Source: Oikopleura dioica (taxonomy: Eukaryota > Chordata > Appendicularia > Copelata > Oikopleuridae). From it: a stretch of 64,000 nucleotides of DNA. Position 1 is the stretch's first letter. Each line of letters begins with the position of its first letter. This document shows, in pieces, positions 47,331-59,620 of the stretch. Location: assembly GCA_907165135.1 (NCBI GenBank), contig OU015567.1, positions 13,583,001-13,647,000 on the forward strand. The letters run 5' to 3'. Position numbers and translations under genes: made by a program. The notes under the pieces are model-generated. The model worked only from the letters and a program-made list of their open reading frames with translations. It was not told the origin of the DNA and made no database searches.

Positions 47331-48745
47331 TTAATGGATCACGCCGTTCCGAGCGCAGATTCTGAAATTGCTGGCAGACGAGACGAACCTAGAATGTTCC
47401 GCTTACGGCGAGGAAAATCTGGCTTTAGCTTTGCTCATGGCTTGAAATTGAAAAAAGCAATTTTTAAACGCTGTTTTTAATGAAGGGTGAAATCAGGTTT
47501 GACATCACTCTCTTCTGCTTCATAAGGTGGGGAAGTAAGGGATGGACTTAACCGAGAGCTACACGAGTGTTCGCTCGGGAGGATGACTATTTACACCACA
47601 GGGAAAATGTTTTCCGCACGTTCGATCGATCACCAATTCGAATTGAGCCCATTTTCATTGAACCAATTTTTCGATTTTTATAAATATTAATAAGTTGTGA
47701 GCGAGTCGTTTTTTTTTGTAAAATACATAAGAATAGTTTAAAGAAAATAATCATGAGCGAGAGTATTACTTTTAAATTTTGTACAGTTAGTTTCGATGTT
47801 CTCGTTTATGTTTTCAGAAAGTAAAGCTACGATACTCCGAGATCCTAAGAAAAAAATTGAATTCCATGTTCTTGAATTAATATTTCATGCCCCAGTTGAT
47901 AAAAAAAGTAAATGTGATATAATATTTCAGACAGAAAAAGTGATTTAAGTGCGCCATAAAAGTCGACTCAGAACACAGCTCAGAGTTCAGCAAAAGTTTT
48001 TTTTCCGGATTTTCTGATAATAAAAGGAAAATAAATTTTGAATCTTAGGTATTGTTTCTTTAATTTGTTTTGCCTTATTTTGTCGATGCATGTTATTAAA
48101 ATTTGAAACTTTTGATTTAATAGAGCCACATACAGTTCCATTATCAGCAAAGTGCTAAAAGATACGCCGAAACCAAGCTCAGACTAGCTGTTTCTTACCG
48201 TGACAAGAAATCTTGGAAGGTCAAAGCTTTACTTAAGGACCCCTTCGTCAAGAAGTTCTAGGCATATTTAAGTGGTAGAACTAGGTTTTTCGAAAAACGG
48301 GCGCTCAAGGTCAGCCAACCTTAGATTTTCAAAATCTTCTTTCGGGTGTAGATTTCGTAAAGTCTTAAATTCGGAACATGTTGATCTAACTTAAGGGTAT
48401 CCGCCTCAATTCACCAATTCGCAAAAACTCTCCACTTATTTATGTGACTTGTTTTTCTTTTATTAAAAAGTTTTACGAAAACTGTGGCGATGTTAATCAG
48501 GAATCAAATAACAACCTTTACATTTAGCCTTCAGTTGGCAACTCCCGGCTGAGGGATTCGAGTTTCTCTATGTACTCGTAGTTTCTTGATTTTTGTTACT
48601 GCTATTATAATTAACAGTGATCAGATGATCGTTATAACCTTACCCATCATAATAAATTTGATTTACTTTGGCCGGAGAGGTTGAGGATAGTTTCTATCAC
48701 ACCGAATCCTAGTTCAAATTATACAAAGCAGCAAAATTCTAGTTT

Positions 48746-49090
48746 ATGTATCAGAGCCACTGTCTCACGGTACTGAGGGCCAGAAACGAAGGGGTCTTTA
48801 AGCTTCAAACTGTCCTTCATTTTTCTGATTGTCTGATTGCGGAATCTTTTGAGGAATGCCTAAAAGAAGAAATTTCCGAAATAAAAAATGATGTCGATGG
48901 CCCAAAATGGGATGAATGGGCAAATTATATTTTCAAAACTTATACTCGACCTGACGCTCAGTATTCGCCACAAAGTTGGTCGGAAATTTGGGCGACGAGG
49001 GCAATTAGTGGTGATTTTGATTCTACAAACAATCATTTAGGTGAAGGATTTATTAATTATTCAGTGCCCGTGATCGATCTTACAGTATAA
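48746..49090 (+). CDS. MULE transposase, C-terminal part
   Basis: A 114-codon frame in the transposase direction. It ends with WATRAISGDFDSTNNHLGEG, which matches the conserved C-terminal region of MULE transposases (R-T-N-N-x-x-E-G type), including the Glu expected as the third catalytic residue. It is separated from the catalytic part by 2.3 kb that includes the TRPM-like segment, so the transposase is either intron-interrupted or broken by a nested insertion. Confidence 0.6.
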   Translation: MYQSHCLTVLRARNEGVFKLQTVLHFSDCLIAESFEECLKEEISEIKNDVDGPKWDEWANYIFKTYTRPDAQYSPQSWSEIWATRAISGDFDSTNNHLGEGFINYSVPVIDLTV

Positions 49091-49408
49091 ATTGACTTTT
49101 GCCTTTTTTGGCAAATGATAAATGCGTTTTTATCGAAAGATTTTCTTTTCTCGCCATTTATCAGACTAGAACAAACTCGTAACAAAAGTAGAAGGCCGTC
49201 ATGCGCTTTTTAAACAATTGAAGCCGCAAAGTGCCTCATCGTATTTTCCATCTCGTTTATAATCGTGCTTTCAGCCGCTTCGATTCCCAGAATCTCAAAC
49301 ACCTTCGGAATGTGATTCGAAGACGTTCTTTTCCAGTCGATTTTCTGACCGGACATAAGCAAAAAGTATCGACAATTTCTTAAATCTTTAAAAGAATCTT
49401 TAAATTCC

Positions 49409-51154
49409 TTGCTTCGAAAACGCGGACTATCGAAGCAGAAATCGATCAACGACATTTTACAAATAGTACACGATATTCAAACTGAGAAGATAAATTTGCA
49501 GAATTTTATGGCGGAACCCCGATTTGATCATCTAATTTTGGTGGAGAAACGACAGAAAAAAGTCTATTGCCTCAAGAATTTGATTTTTTATGATGCTCTC
49601 ACCAGATTCTATAACAATACTGGACGTCGAGCTATAACTGATTATGTTGAAAAATCGTCATTGAAAGAAGAAATGAAAATTCTTGCTTATCGACTGTACG
49701 GCGCCGGAAATCGAGCGGAAACTTTGCTGACGAATCCTCAGAAGTATGCTGAGTTTGTTCAAGATGCCGAGAAAAATGAAGTTTTTAATTGGCTTCTTGC
49801 AAAAATTGGAGAAAAGTCAAAAAATCAACATCCAAAACAACCACAACAAATAAACCCGCCGAACAATTTCACTCCAAGTCAACCTTCTCTCCCAAAATCA
49901 GTACCAGAAAATCCACCTGTTCAAGGGATAACGACCTATCCAGTTCAATACCAACCTCCAATACCAGTTTATCAGCAAGGAGCTGTTACGCCTGTTGTTG
50001 TGAATCATACAGATTATATTCCGAGAATCCAGTCTTATCTAGAGCCAGGGCCCTCTGGGTCATTTCTGAGATTATTGGAAGACATTGATGAGCCATTCTC
50101 TCCAGATACGCCTACTTTGGCAAGCAGCTGTAATCATTTTGAAATCGGGGGACATTTTGACTCTACAACTTCCGGAGACTCGGGCTTACCATCTGAAAAG
50201 ATTGATAATGCTGGAATGACTCCACAGAACAATTTCGCTCAAAATGGACTTGATAACTCATCAGAAAGTGAAGATGAGTGTATTTACGCTCAACTCCGAA
50301 CTCCATTTGAATTGAAGTCGCCTTCGGAAATTAGTCACGAGCCAGTTATTATCCAGAAAATTGGCAGGAAAGATAAATTTCCGTCATTGATTTCTATGGA
50401 TTATTTTCTCAGCGAACTTGCTCATGGAGTCGAGAGAGTGGTTATTCCGCTTAGTACTACAAAAAAAATGATGATGCGATGTTTGCGACCAGCCAATTTG
50501 ATTTTCACACTTCTTGATCAGAATTGGTTTTTACGTTGTGATACCCTTATTTTTCCCTGCCATAAGGAAAAGGAGAATGAATTCTACGTCATTGAAATCG
50601 ATTTGAAAAATCGGAAATCGAGGTAAAATATGTCTTGTTAAACAAAAATTGACTACGGTTGATAGAATTTATGATTTTCTTGTTGGCTCGAAGAACCTGT
50701 TTGGTTTCAATATTCTTACTGTTGGTCATGAGTTTATGAGTTTTGTGCTTGCTTTGAAAAATTTCTTGAATGGGAAATTTGGCGCTCATTTTCTTCATCA
50801 AGTATCCCAGGAGCAAATTGCGACGGAAGCTCTTTGTCGGATTGATATTATTCAGTGCCCAGTGGAAAAGGTTAACATTAAATTTTACACCATAAATTAT
50901 AAAAAATTTAGCGGTTCGAAAGAGGTGACTCTCATCTGGTTGTCCTAGGAATTGTTGAGAAATTATGCTCTGGAGAAGATCCAGAAAGTTTGGATATCAA
51001 AAATATTCGAAATTTTTATACTGAGAAGGTAAATTAAGTCATCCAAATTCATATAAAAAAATTCTAGTTTCGTACGGAGAAAATGAACGCAAGAAAAAGA
51101 AAAATTCATGAAAGTTCTTCTTCTTCAAATTTTTCGTCCTCGATTGAACTCTGA
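49409..51154 (+). CDS. Second MULE-encoded protein, spliced, unknown family
   Basis: Exons to 50622, 50666-50870, 50912-51028 and 51068-51154 join through three 39-43-bp GT-AG introns in a single frame of 541 codons. The first in-frame ATG is at 49508 (about 507 residues). The N-terminus is helical and charged. The middle is disordered and Pro/Gln-rich (QHPKQPQQINPP, YQPPIPVYQQG). The C-terminal half is globular, ending in a basic then Ser-rich tail (MNARKRKIHESSSSS). It has no similarity I recognise. Its position between the transposase and the right end, and its intact frame, suggest an accessory protein of the element. Confidence 0.65.
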
Positions 51155-51214
51155 TTATGAACTTTTTTACTGAGAATAAATTTTTTTCAACTGAACTTGA
51201 TCTGAACTTTTTTT

Positions 51215-51371
51215 TGCGTTACTAGTTACGGTTGCGTCAATAGCTACGGTGCGTCAATAGCTACGGTCCCTGTGACTCATTTTTAACCGTAACTATTGAC
51301 GCACCGTAGCTATTGACGCAACCGTAGCTACTGACGCAAACCCCCCAAACCGTAGCTATTGACGCGCACCC
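51215..51371 (-). repeat. Right terminal inverted repeat of the MULE
   Basis: Mirror of the left end. The central spacer is present in the same plus-strand orientation as on the left, so relative to the element the hairpin centre is flipped. A few base differences separate the arms. Confidence 0.85.
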
Positions 51372-51380
51372 GACTCAGCG

Positions 51381-52623
51381 GGAGCGAAATGTCAGAGGGA
51401 TGAGCCGTTAGATGGGCGAATTTTATGAGCAATAAATCCATCCAAGGTTGCGAGTGAGCGTTATTAGGAGGCTGAAAATCGTCAAATTGATTTTTTAGCG
51501 AGGAGTACTTTTTTTATAGCGTTCTCACGATCTAAAAAATAAAGAAAATCCTCATACTTCGACTTACATTAAGTGATTGACCGGCCTCTATATCATATAG
51601 ACTATATGCTCAAGAATTTTATTAAAGCTTTATTTATTAAAATAGTTTGACGAAGATCGCACTTTCGACAAAAACTCTTTGCTAAGCACTTTTCGCCATT
51701 TTCTGAATTCTTCGACCTTGGTGGGCTGGTTTCATATGCATTTATTGAACAGATAAGATTTCTATGATAAGAGAATTCACGCATTTGAATGAAGCAAGAA
51801 ACAGCTGAGGCAAAAATGAGCTTCTCAACCTCGGCGCTCTTGAGCGCGCTTCTCGAACGCGGAGAAATCTCCTACTTTTAATCGTCTGTGATTTTTTATT
51901 TAATATTTTTTGCGCTTCTCTTAGCGATATTTATAGAGCAAGCTTATCGCCTTCGTGGGGAGGAAAAGACACCTTATGAGTTAAAGAGATATAAATCCAG
52001 CGAAACACGTAGGACAGGAAACAAAACGCGTGAGAAAGAAAAACAGTAAAGAGATATCAGAAAACATTCGAAATGATGACTTTATGAAAACGTCCAGGTT
52101 AGCTGACCTAAATGATCATTCATGATTTTATAATAAAATCGTATTTTTGACACTTAATTGAGCTGAATGGAAACTTTTTGTAAAAAGAGAGGATAATCAA
52201 AGAATAAGCCCAATCTCAAAACATCGAAAATTTTCCGGTCTTTTTCTTTTCTTCGAAACAAAGCGCCTTTTATACAATAAAGCGTCCGGGGTTGAAAAAT
52301 AATCAAAAACGTCGAGAATTGATTTTGTAGCCGCAACTTGAGCCGCTGATTTATGAACAGTTTTAATCAAATTTGCGAAAGCCACGTTTAATACGCAGAA
52401 GCAAATCGCCACCTGGGGATTTACTACAGGGCCAGATTAAACCCTTGTTTAGGCTTCTCGGTGGAGACACAGAACACAAAAAAAAAGAGAAAAAATTGAC
52501 ATTTGATGATGAAGGTGAAAAAGAAGAACATTTTCTTTCTAGCCTCAAGTGGTTTTGGCTTCAATTTGTTAGGAAAGGACTTGCTCAAGCATTAGTGAAA
52601 TTATAATATTAAAATTTTGAATA
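51381..52623. other. Intergenic, nothing recognised
   Basis: Right flank of the MULE and upstream region of the integrin gene. Short ORFs on both strands (for example 52373-52606) show no signal peptide or family features. The missing first exon of the integrin gene should lie here. Confidence 0.45.
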
Positions 52624-55600
52624 TGGAACTTCGACAAATCCTGCCTAAAAGACAACCCAACAAATATCCTTCATTCAACAACAAAAAATGATTTTGGCAG
52701 AAGTGTTGCTTTCACAAAAAGTTCGAGGCTCCTTGTTGGCGCTCCAAAACATAACAACCAAGGAAACCTGTTTTCTTGCGAATTATCCTCCTACGAGCAC
52801 AACTGCACAGATCTTTACTTTGACAACATGCAAATAAACGCACCTGGCGATTATTCGAACAACTTTATCAGAAACTTGGACAATGAAAATTTTGGCTTTT
52901 CAATGACAATCAGCGATGACGGGATTCTAGCCGTATGTGCGCCACGATCGAAATTTCGCTCAAAAATCGGAGAAAAATATGCAATCACCGGTCGATGCGT
53001 CTTTCACAATGTTGATTCAAATGAACCCGCTCAGGAAATCATCCCTTGCAACCCAAAAGAAGAAGGACTGAAAGGCAAAGGCGAGGCTTTCTGCCAAGTC
53101 GGTCTTGGCGGAGTTACTTCTTACAGAGCTAGAGGAAACTATACTGGCTTCGTGAGCGGCAATCCTGGCGCAAATTACGGGCAAGGAGAAATCAGAAGAT
53201 TCTATCACACGGATCCGAGCAATTCAATGACGAAATGGACGGTCGATGTTCTCAACAAAGATTTCTTCGAAGACAAGCTTAAATTTCACCTGCTAAAGCA
53301 GCGGATCTACAAAGATCCAACTATACCCACAATGCTAGCTGTAAGTTTTTCGTGTTAAAATGAAGCTCTAACTCGCCAATAGAAAGAAATAGCTGCAGAT
53401 TTATTCGCTAACTGTAGCGAGCTTGATCAAAATAGTCAAAACTTCACTATTTGCATCGAATTTCAGGTTTTTGCATGATTCAAAGATCAATCATTCTTTT
53501 ATTTTCATATTTTCACGAATCGTGAATTTCGATGATTACCACCACTCTTATTCTTGATTGCACCGAAGTATGATTCCTAGGAATAAAAATTCAAATACTC
53601 ATAAAAACATTTTTTTAAGAAAAATCGTATTGTAACGAAACAGTACCAAGAATACATCGAAGAGTATTATGATGGACAGCACATGGGAAGTTCAATCGCA
53701 ATATTTAAAAGAGGGTTGATTGCTGTTGGAGCTAATCACCGATTCAGATACAATCTTGTCGGGGAGATGCTATTCTACAATTTGGAAAATCAACCTGATA
53801 AGTACGAATTTTATTAGTTTCGCTTTTCAAGAATTATTAAAAGAATTCGATTCTCGTTGAACTCCGAAAATTTCACATCTGGGGCACAAATGGGCGAGCA
53901 ATTCGGCGCCTCACTTGTTGTTGGTGATTTCAATGGGGATGGAAAAGAAGACATCGCTATTGGCGCGCCAACCTGGTCGAGAAATTTGAAAAATGATAAA
54001 TCTATGGAAGCGAATTGTGGACGCGTCTACATCTTTGAACGAGTAACGATCGAAATTCACGTTGGTTGGGTTCGTGAAGCGAATAGCTTCGAAGGAGGTT
54101 CTGCAAATGCTCAGTTTGGATCTTCCTTGACGACCCATGATTTGAACAGGGATGGATTTGATGACTTGATAGTTTCAGGTAATTGTCTTATGATAAGACT
54201 CTTATCATTTATCTATTCTTAAATAATTCCAGCGCCGCATGAATCTTCTGAAATGAGCGATCAAGCAGGCAGCATTTATATCTTCTCCGGATCCCCAGCC
54301 GGTCTACAAGAGCATTTTTTCCAAAAGATCTCGCCCGACTCCGGCCGTCTCCGATTCGGCAGTTCATTCGCTTTTGGATCAAAGCTTGCCGCTGCTTCCT
54401 CGCCTCCTCCATCTACCGGCTTACTCGCTATCGGCGATGCAGCCGCCTCCTCTGTCTTTGTCTTCGAAACGCTTCCCACGGTCAACATCGCCCTTTCGCT
54501 GCCCAGAATGAATACTGCTACCGTCGACGAAAACGGTTTCAATTGCAAAGGACAAAATAACTGCTGGCAAGTTTGCATGTCCTGGAACTCGAATTTCACC
54601 GAACTGGAAAATATGCAACTTGATTTCGAGATCATCACAGTTTTGGACAAACGATTGTCTTGCACTGACAACTGGCTATGCGGAGTAGATGAAAATATAA
54701 TCGTCGAGCATTTGACGAAAGTGTCACAAAATGAAGCGCGATGCTCAGACAGTGTTCCACTCAATTACACCATCATTCAATCGGAAATTTTAAAGAGCGC
54801 TGAACTGAAGACAAACATCACTCTGTCGAGCATGGCCGAAAAATTCGTCGTCAACCCCTTCTCACAATCTGTAAATACCTCAGTTCCAGTCCGAAGAGAA
54901 TGTGGGCATGATAATTTATGCAACAGCGTTCTTACGATTTCCAACTCGCCTTCAAAGCTTGAGCCAAAGAAGCTCGAGTACAGATCAAGAAGCTCGGAAA
55001 AAGAAGTTCAGCTGAAAATTAACTTCGGAGTTGAAGAAGATCCAAGCTACAACACAATTCTTTCGGTTTCTTATCCAAAAGGTGATTTGTCAAGAATGCT
55101 TGAAATCTTCAAAATTTAGGCTTTCGTGTTCGCTATGGAAAACGGCGTTTCAAAAATAGTCAAAAACGTCTCCATCATTACGTCAATGACAATGAAAATC
55201 GAGTGGCAAAGTTTTCTTTTGGACCCAAAGTTGAGAAAGGCTGGATTTACACGGAAATTTCATTCTTCGTCGAGCCAACAGGAAGAGTGAGTGAGGAAAC
55301 AATTTATTGGAACGTAACAAATGTCAACGATGGTGCTTCAAGTATGATCTCTGGAGAAGAGGTCATATTCTATGAGATAAAACCTGACATTAGGTAAAAC
55401 ACATCTCCTATTAATTTAACAATTTTCAGGGTTCTTGAGGGGCAAACCAACATCCTCTGCTCACAGCGCCAATTTCTTGACAATTGTGCAAACGATCTTC
55501 AAATAACCCATTCTTACTCGATAATCAACGAAGGTCGTATTGACGTCAAACATGGAAACATTTTAATTTACTGGCCGATGTACTCATCCTCCGAGAGCAA

Positions 55601-56345
55601 AATCCTCTCTTACGAGAGCCCCTCGATCTACCCCGAAGAAAGCGTAGAATGCGTTCTCTGGGACCAGCGCCAATTCAAACCAAGGAACTCGTCGGTCTTT
55701 TACGAGCATTTAGATAAATCCGGAGCTATTGATTATGTAAGAAATTGGTTTCAAACGGCCAAACTAATTAATTATTTCAATAGAGTTGCGAGCCAAGAGG
55801 AGCAGCTACCTGCATCACAATCAAATGCGAAATCAAAGATCTCCGACATCGTGACTCAATAGATATCTCAATCAGTGGAAATTTCTCTTCCGCCTGGTTC
55901 AATGCTCACAAAAACGATACAAAAATAACATCGAAGTTGTTGTTGCAAATCCCAAAAGACGGATATGAAGGGAAAATCCTCGCAAAAGATGAGATCAAAA
56001 TCGAGGAATCTGTAAGTTCAGATGAAAATTGTCATAAATAACGAGCTCGATTAGTACCTAACCAAAATCAACGTTCATCAAACTGTCCGTATCCCACTTT
56101 GGATCGTGATTGCTGCTAGCGCCCTCGGAGTGACGTTGATGGCACTTGTCTTTACATACTGCTATAAAGTCGGCTTTTTCGATAAATCAGAGATGTATTC
56201 TGCAGGTAAGTCTTCCTTGATTCCATTGTTTGAAAAGATAACTGAAAACGTAGAAGACGATTTTGTTCCAGTTCACACAGCAGTTATACACAAACCGACG
56301 CCGCGCGAAGCACAACACATCCAGTTCAATCTAATCGTGCAATAG
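52624..56345 (+). CDS. Integrin alpha subunit
   Basis: Cell-matrix receptor chain; pairs with a beta subunit not seen here. Exons from about 52624 to 53340, then 53383-53466, 53644-53801, 53844-54178, 54233-55081, 55120-55393, 55430-55736, 55784-56011, 56055-56205, 56272-56345 give at least 1,058 residues. FG-GAP beta-propeller blades include NDFGRSVAF...LLVGAP and the calcium loop DFNGDGKEDIAIGAPTW, then DLNRDGFDDLIVSAPH. Cys-rich leg domains and one TM helix (IPLWIVIAASALGVTLMAL) follow. The membrane-proximal motif reads KVGFFDKS in place of the canonical GFFKR. No I-domain was seen. The signal-peptide exon was not found; a TGA lies just upstream of the first conserved codons. Confidence 0.9.
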
Positions 56346-56497
56346 AAACAAACCTTGAATATTCCTTGTAAATAAAATTAATTTATTTTCTGTAAAATAA
56401 AGCTACTGACTCATTTTTTTCGAGAAGTTCTCCGCGAGAAACAACCATCTGTTTCTTTTTTCAGCTTCAGAACATGTGATAGCTCAGTATTCTGAAA

Positions 56498-57773
56498 ATG
56501 AAGTTCTCAGTTGCCTTTATCGCGGGCGTTTTTGCCGATACCCAATGTGAAGCAAAGGGAGGAACATGTACGGACTTCCGATATACAACTTGCCATGCAG
56601 GTTATGAGAGATACATTTGCAACGGCGATAGTAATCGCCAGTGCTGTCTATTCTGCTCACCAACTTGCGAGGAGAAAGAACAGCTTGACTCTCAAAATGA
56701 CTCAAAGTAAGTTTATTTGTTGCAATTTGATTTTCAACTTCGATTAGATGCACAAGCGCAGGTGGAGAATGCAAGCATGACACAAACTACTGCAGCGGCC
56801 AGTATCAATCTGGCCTCTGTGGAGGTGGTGCATCTCGAAAATGCTGTACTGCTAAGGCAGATCCGGAGCCGCCCGTAGATGTCGGAGAAGACTATTTTAA
56901 CATTTACTTTGGATACAAACTCGGCGGAAAAATCTCAGGCGAGAATTTCTCTTCATTGGGCGATGCAAAGGCAAGATGCACTGCACTTGGATCGGGCTGC
57001 TCTGGTGTTGTGAACGATTACGCGGGACATTATTATTTGTCAACGAGTTACTCCTTTAGCTCTGCTAGTGGCCACTACACGTACGAAAAGGGCGAGAAAT
57101 GGTCAGCCAGATTTGTCCCAAGAGTCGAGTGGGAAGCGAGAAGCCCAGTCGGCGTTTCGAACTTTAACCTCCCTGCAAGCCATGGTCTGATCGGCCATCA
57201 TACTGCTGGATCTCACTGTACTGACAAAGAATCATGTATTCGGGTTATGAAGGGCATTCAAAACTATCATATGGATTCTCGAGGTTGGTCTGATATTGGA
57301 TACAACTTTTTGGTCGGAGAAGACGGCCGAATTTACGAGGTTAGAGTTAAACACCACCCACCCATCCTCAATTATCGCTCGCTCATCCCTTGCTTAGATA
57401 AACAATTTGATAGGGACGCGGTCAATGGCGTCAAGGAGCGCACTGTAGCAACTGGAACTCGAACACTCTTGGATTCTCTATTATGGGAGACTACAGTAAC
57501 CGTCTCCCAAATCAAAATGCTCTTGATGCTGTTGATGAGCTTATTGCTTGGTTAGAGCGAAGAAACTACCTAAACAGAAGCTGTTACGAATTTGCAGGCC
57601 ATCGAGACCATGGAAATACCCTTTGTCCAGGAGATCCTCTCTATGGTAATTTACCACATTTTACAACACTGACGTATCATTTCAAGCTCTCTGGGGATCC
57701 GGAAAATATCCACACTGGCACGAAAGCTGCTAAAGCATTCATTAGCAAAAACTGGAAAAATAAAACGCTATAA
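56498..57773 (+). CDS. Peptidoglycan recognition protein / N-acetylmuramoyl-L-alanine amidase
   Basis: Exons 56498-56706, 56748-57339 and 57414-57773 give 386 residues: a signal peptide (MKFSVAFIAGVFA), two small Cys-rich modules (CEAKGGTC...CC and CTSAGGEC...CC), a linker, then an amidase/PGRP domain. Zinc and catalytic positions are present: the His of GHHTAG, the Tyr of DIGYNFLVGEDGRIYEGRG, and the His and Cys in AGHRDHGNTLCPG. The enzyme should therefore cleave peptidoglycan rather than only bind it. It is secreted, and is expected to act in antibacterial defence or gut microbe control. It follows the integrin gene by 150 bp on the same strand. Confidence 0.93.
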
Positions 57774-57945
57774 TTATTTTTGAAGGAAGATTCTGTTCAA
57801 GCCAATATGATATCTGTAACAATTTATTTATTGGTGGCAATAGAAAGGCGAATACTGCATATTTTAATTAGCTCAGCTTACGAATTGGAGAAGTTGACAA
57901 TGTACAGTTGAAGATTTAAAAAATACTGATGAAAAGGGTCTTTCT

Positions 57946-59620
57946 TTACAAGATTAGGCAAACACCGAAGAGAACTGCCATGAGGGTTGAAACATGCGGC
58001 GTTATGGAACTATCGGGCATATTTCTTTGTTGCTCAACTCCTGAAATCAAGTTTGTTAGGCTTTGATCCAACTTTTTGACCTTACCTTTGAATGTGAGAA
58101 CATGGATGTAATTCGCTTCGGGAATGAAAATATCGACATTTCCGTCTCCATCCACATCCCGGACTGCAGGAACTCCGATGGTATTTTTTCTTTCAAGAAT
58201 AACTTCTGTTGTGTAGTGCCAGATGTACGCTGACCACGACTTTGGCCTCAAAATGTACACTTTTCCGTTTGATGCACCAGAGACGAGGATTGAAGGCTTT
58301 TCTGTAGGTGATTTTCCAGGGTAAAATGCATAGACTCCACCTTATATAAGCGCTTGAAATCAAGGAAGACCGACGTCTGAATTACCTGGCGTAAGTGCTC
58401 TATAATTGACGCTAGGCTCAAATGCTTGCGAGAGGATGTGTTTTCGCCAGATTCCCTTTTGGAATGAGCTTTGTTCTGGGACTTCGTAACAGATGACTTT
58501 TCCAGGTTGTCCTCTGATACCAGTGACGGACGTGAGAATATCAAGTCGACCGTCAGCATTGACATCGATAATTTCAATGTTAACATAAGATCCTTCTTCA
58601 CCAATGACTGTCTTTTGGATTCTATGAGTACAAGTAAGAAAATGATCGTTTGTCGGTTCTGATACCTGCTGATTCTTGTCCAATCGTTATCTGGATCATC
58701 AACCCAATAGAACACGAGCTGTGGCTCGGACGATCCTGCGCAAATGATCAGCAAACGCTTCACGTCACCATCCTTTATCCACATTGTTTTAAATTGAGTT
58801 CCTCCGACATTCTTATCAATAACAGACACCATCCATTTCGAGTTTCCTGGTGGCTGTTGCATCCAAACCAGCTCTTGCTGTCCTGTAGGATTTGTTCTAA
58901 AGATAAGATTAAAAGAGAAGAAATGGAAGATATATTTACCGGATAGCGATAGCATCAGCATTGCCATCCAAGTCCATATCAACCCATTCTACATGAGTGT
59001 AGCCATAACCCGGGGAGGTTACGATGGCAGTTGGATCTAAAGAATACCGTTGAAGGAAGTTTTCCTACTAGAAACCTAAGGTTCACGACAGCTTATTTTC
59101 AAAATTTCTTGCACACGTTTCAAAATAAACTAGCGAAGGGATAAGAACTTACTGTAGCTTTGTTTGGTCATGTCAAGGAAATACACAGCGCCAGTTTGAG
59201 CTTCCCTTGAGGAAAAGGAGTTTGTTGATATCGAGCTCATCGTTTGACCCGTCGCTATCCACCAAACATTTGGCGTCATTCCACCTATCGAGCCTTGTGG
59301 CATAACCCCAACGCTAGAATGGATCAGATAATTAACCGCAACATGGCATTGGAAACATACTCATTCGGCACTGCAATAGATTCCGCGACAATTCTAGTGG
59401 ACTGCTGCATTTCTTCTGGATTCGCCAATTTCAACGCAATGTCTTGAATTCGCCGGACTTGTGGCTGAGATTTCGTGAGATAGACCAAATCGTAAACTGG
59501 AATAGTTTTCGAAGAAAATTGCGGATCTTCGACTAGCTTGACGAACGAGCATGGCATGTCGAGTTCGAGCGAGTACCAATGCCGAGGCTTCAGGCCTTTT
59601 GAATTTTCAAATTCCGACAT
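57946..59620 (-). CDS. FG-GAP/VCBS repeat protein, possibly membrane-anchored
   Basis: Seven exons (59620-59361, 59313-59153, 59036-58940, 58896-58666, 58621-58386, 58340-58086, 58040-57946) give 444 residues in one frame, with mostly 41-48-bp introns and one of about 116 bp. Three calcium-loop repeats of the DxDxDG type are visible (DMDLDGNADAIAI, DVNADGRLDILTS, DVDGDGNVDIFIP), spaced as beta-propeller blades. The C-terminus is hydrophobic (STLMAVLFGVCLIL), consistent with a GPI signal or a tail anchor. No signal peptide follows the chosen ATG, so a further 5' exon may exist. Function unknown. Confidence 0.75.

Larger units (their letters stand above)
44627..51371. mobile_element. Autonomous-size Mutator-like element (MULE)
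   Basis: A 6,745-bp element bounded by inverted ends starting GGGTGCGCGTCA and flanked by a perfect 9-bp duplication, GACTCAGCG, at 44618-44626 and 51372-51380. Inside are a broken or intron-rich MULE transposase, a second spliced gene and an antisense host-like segment. The 9-bp duplication, long inverted ends and transposase type agree on the superfamily. It lies 97 bp after the SLC17 stop codon. Confidence 0.88.

Noticed and set aside
49210-49455. Minus-strand ORF of 81 codons at the start of the second MULE gene
   Set aside because: It is largely the antisense shadow of the plus-strand frame, which is better supported by introns.
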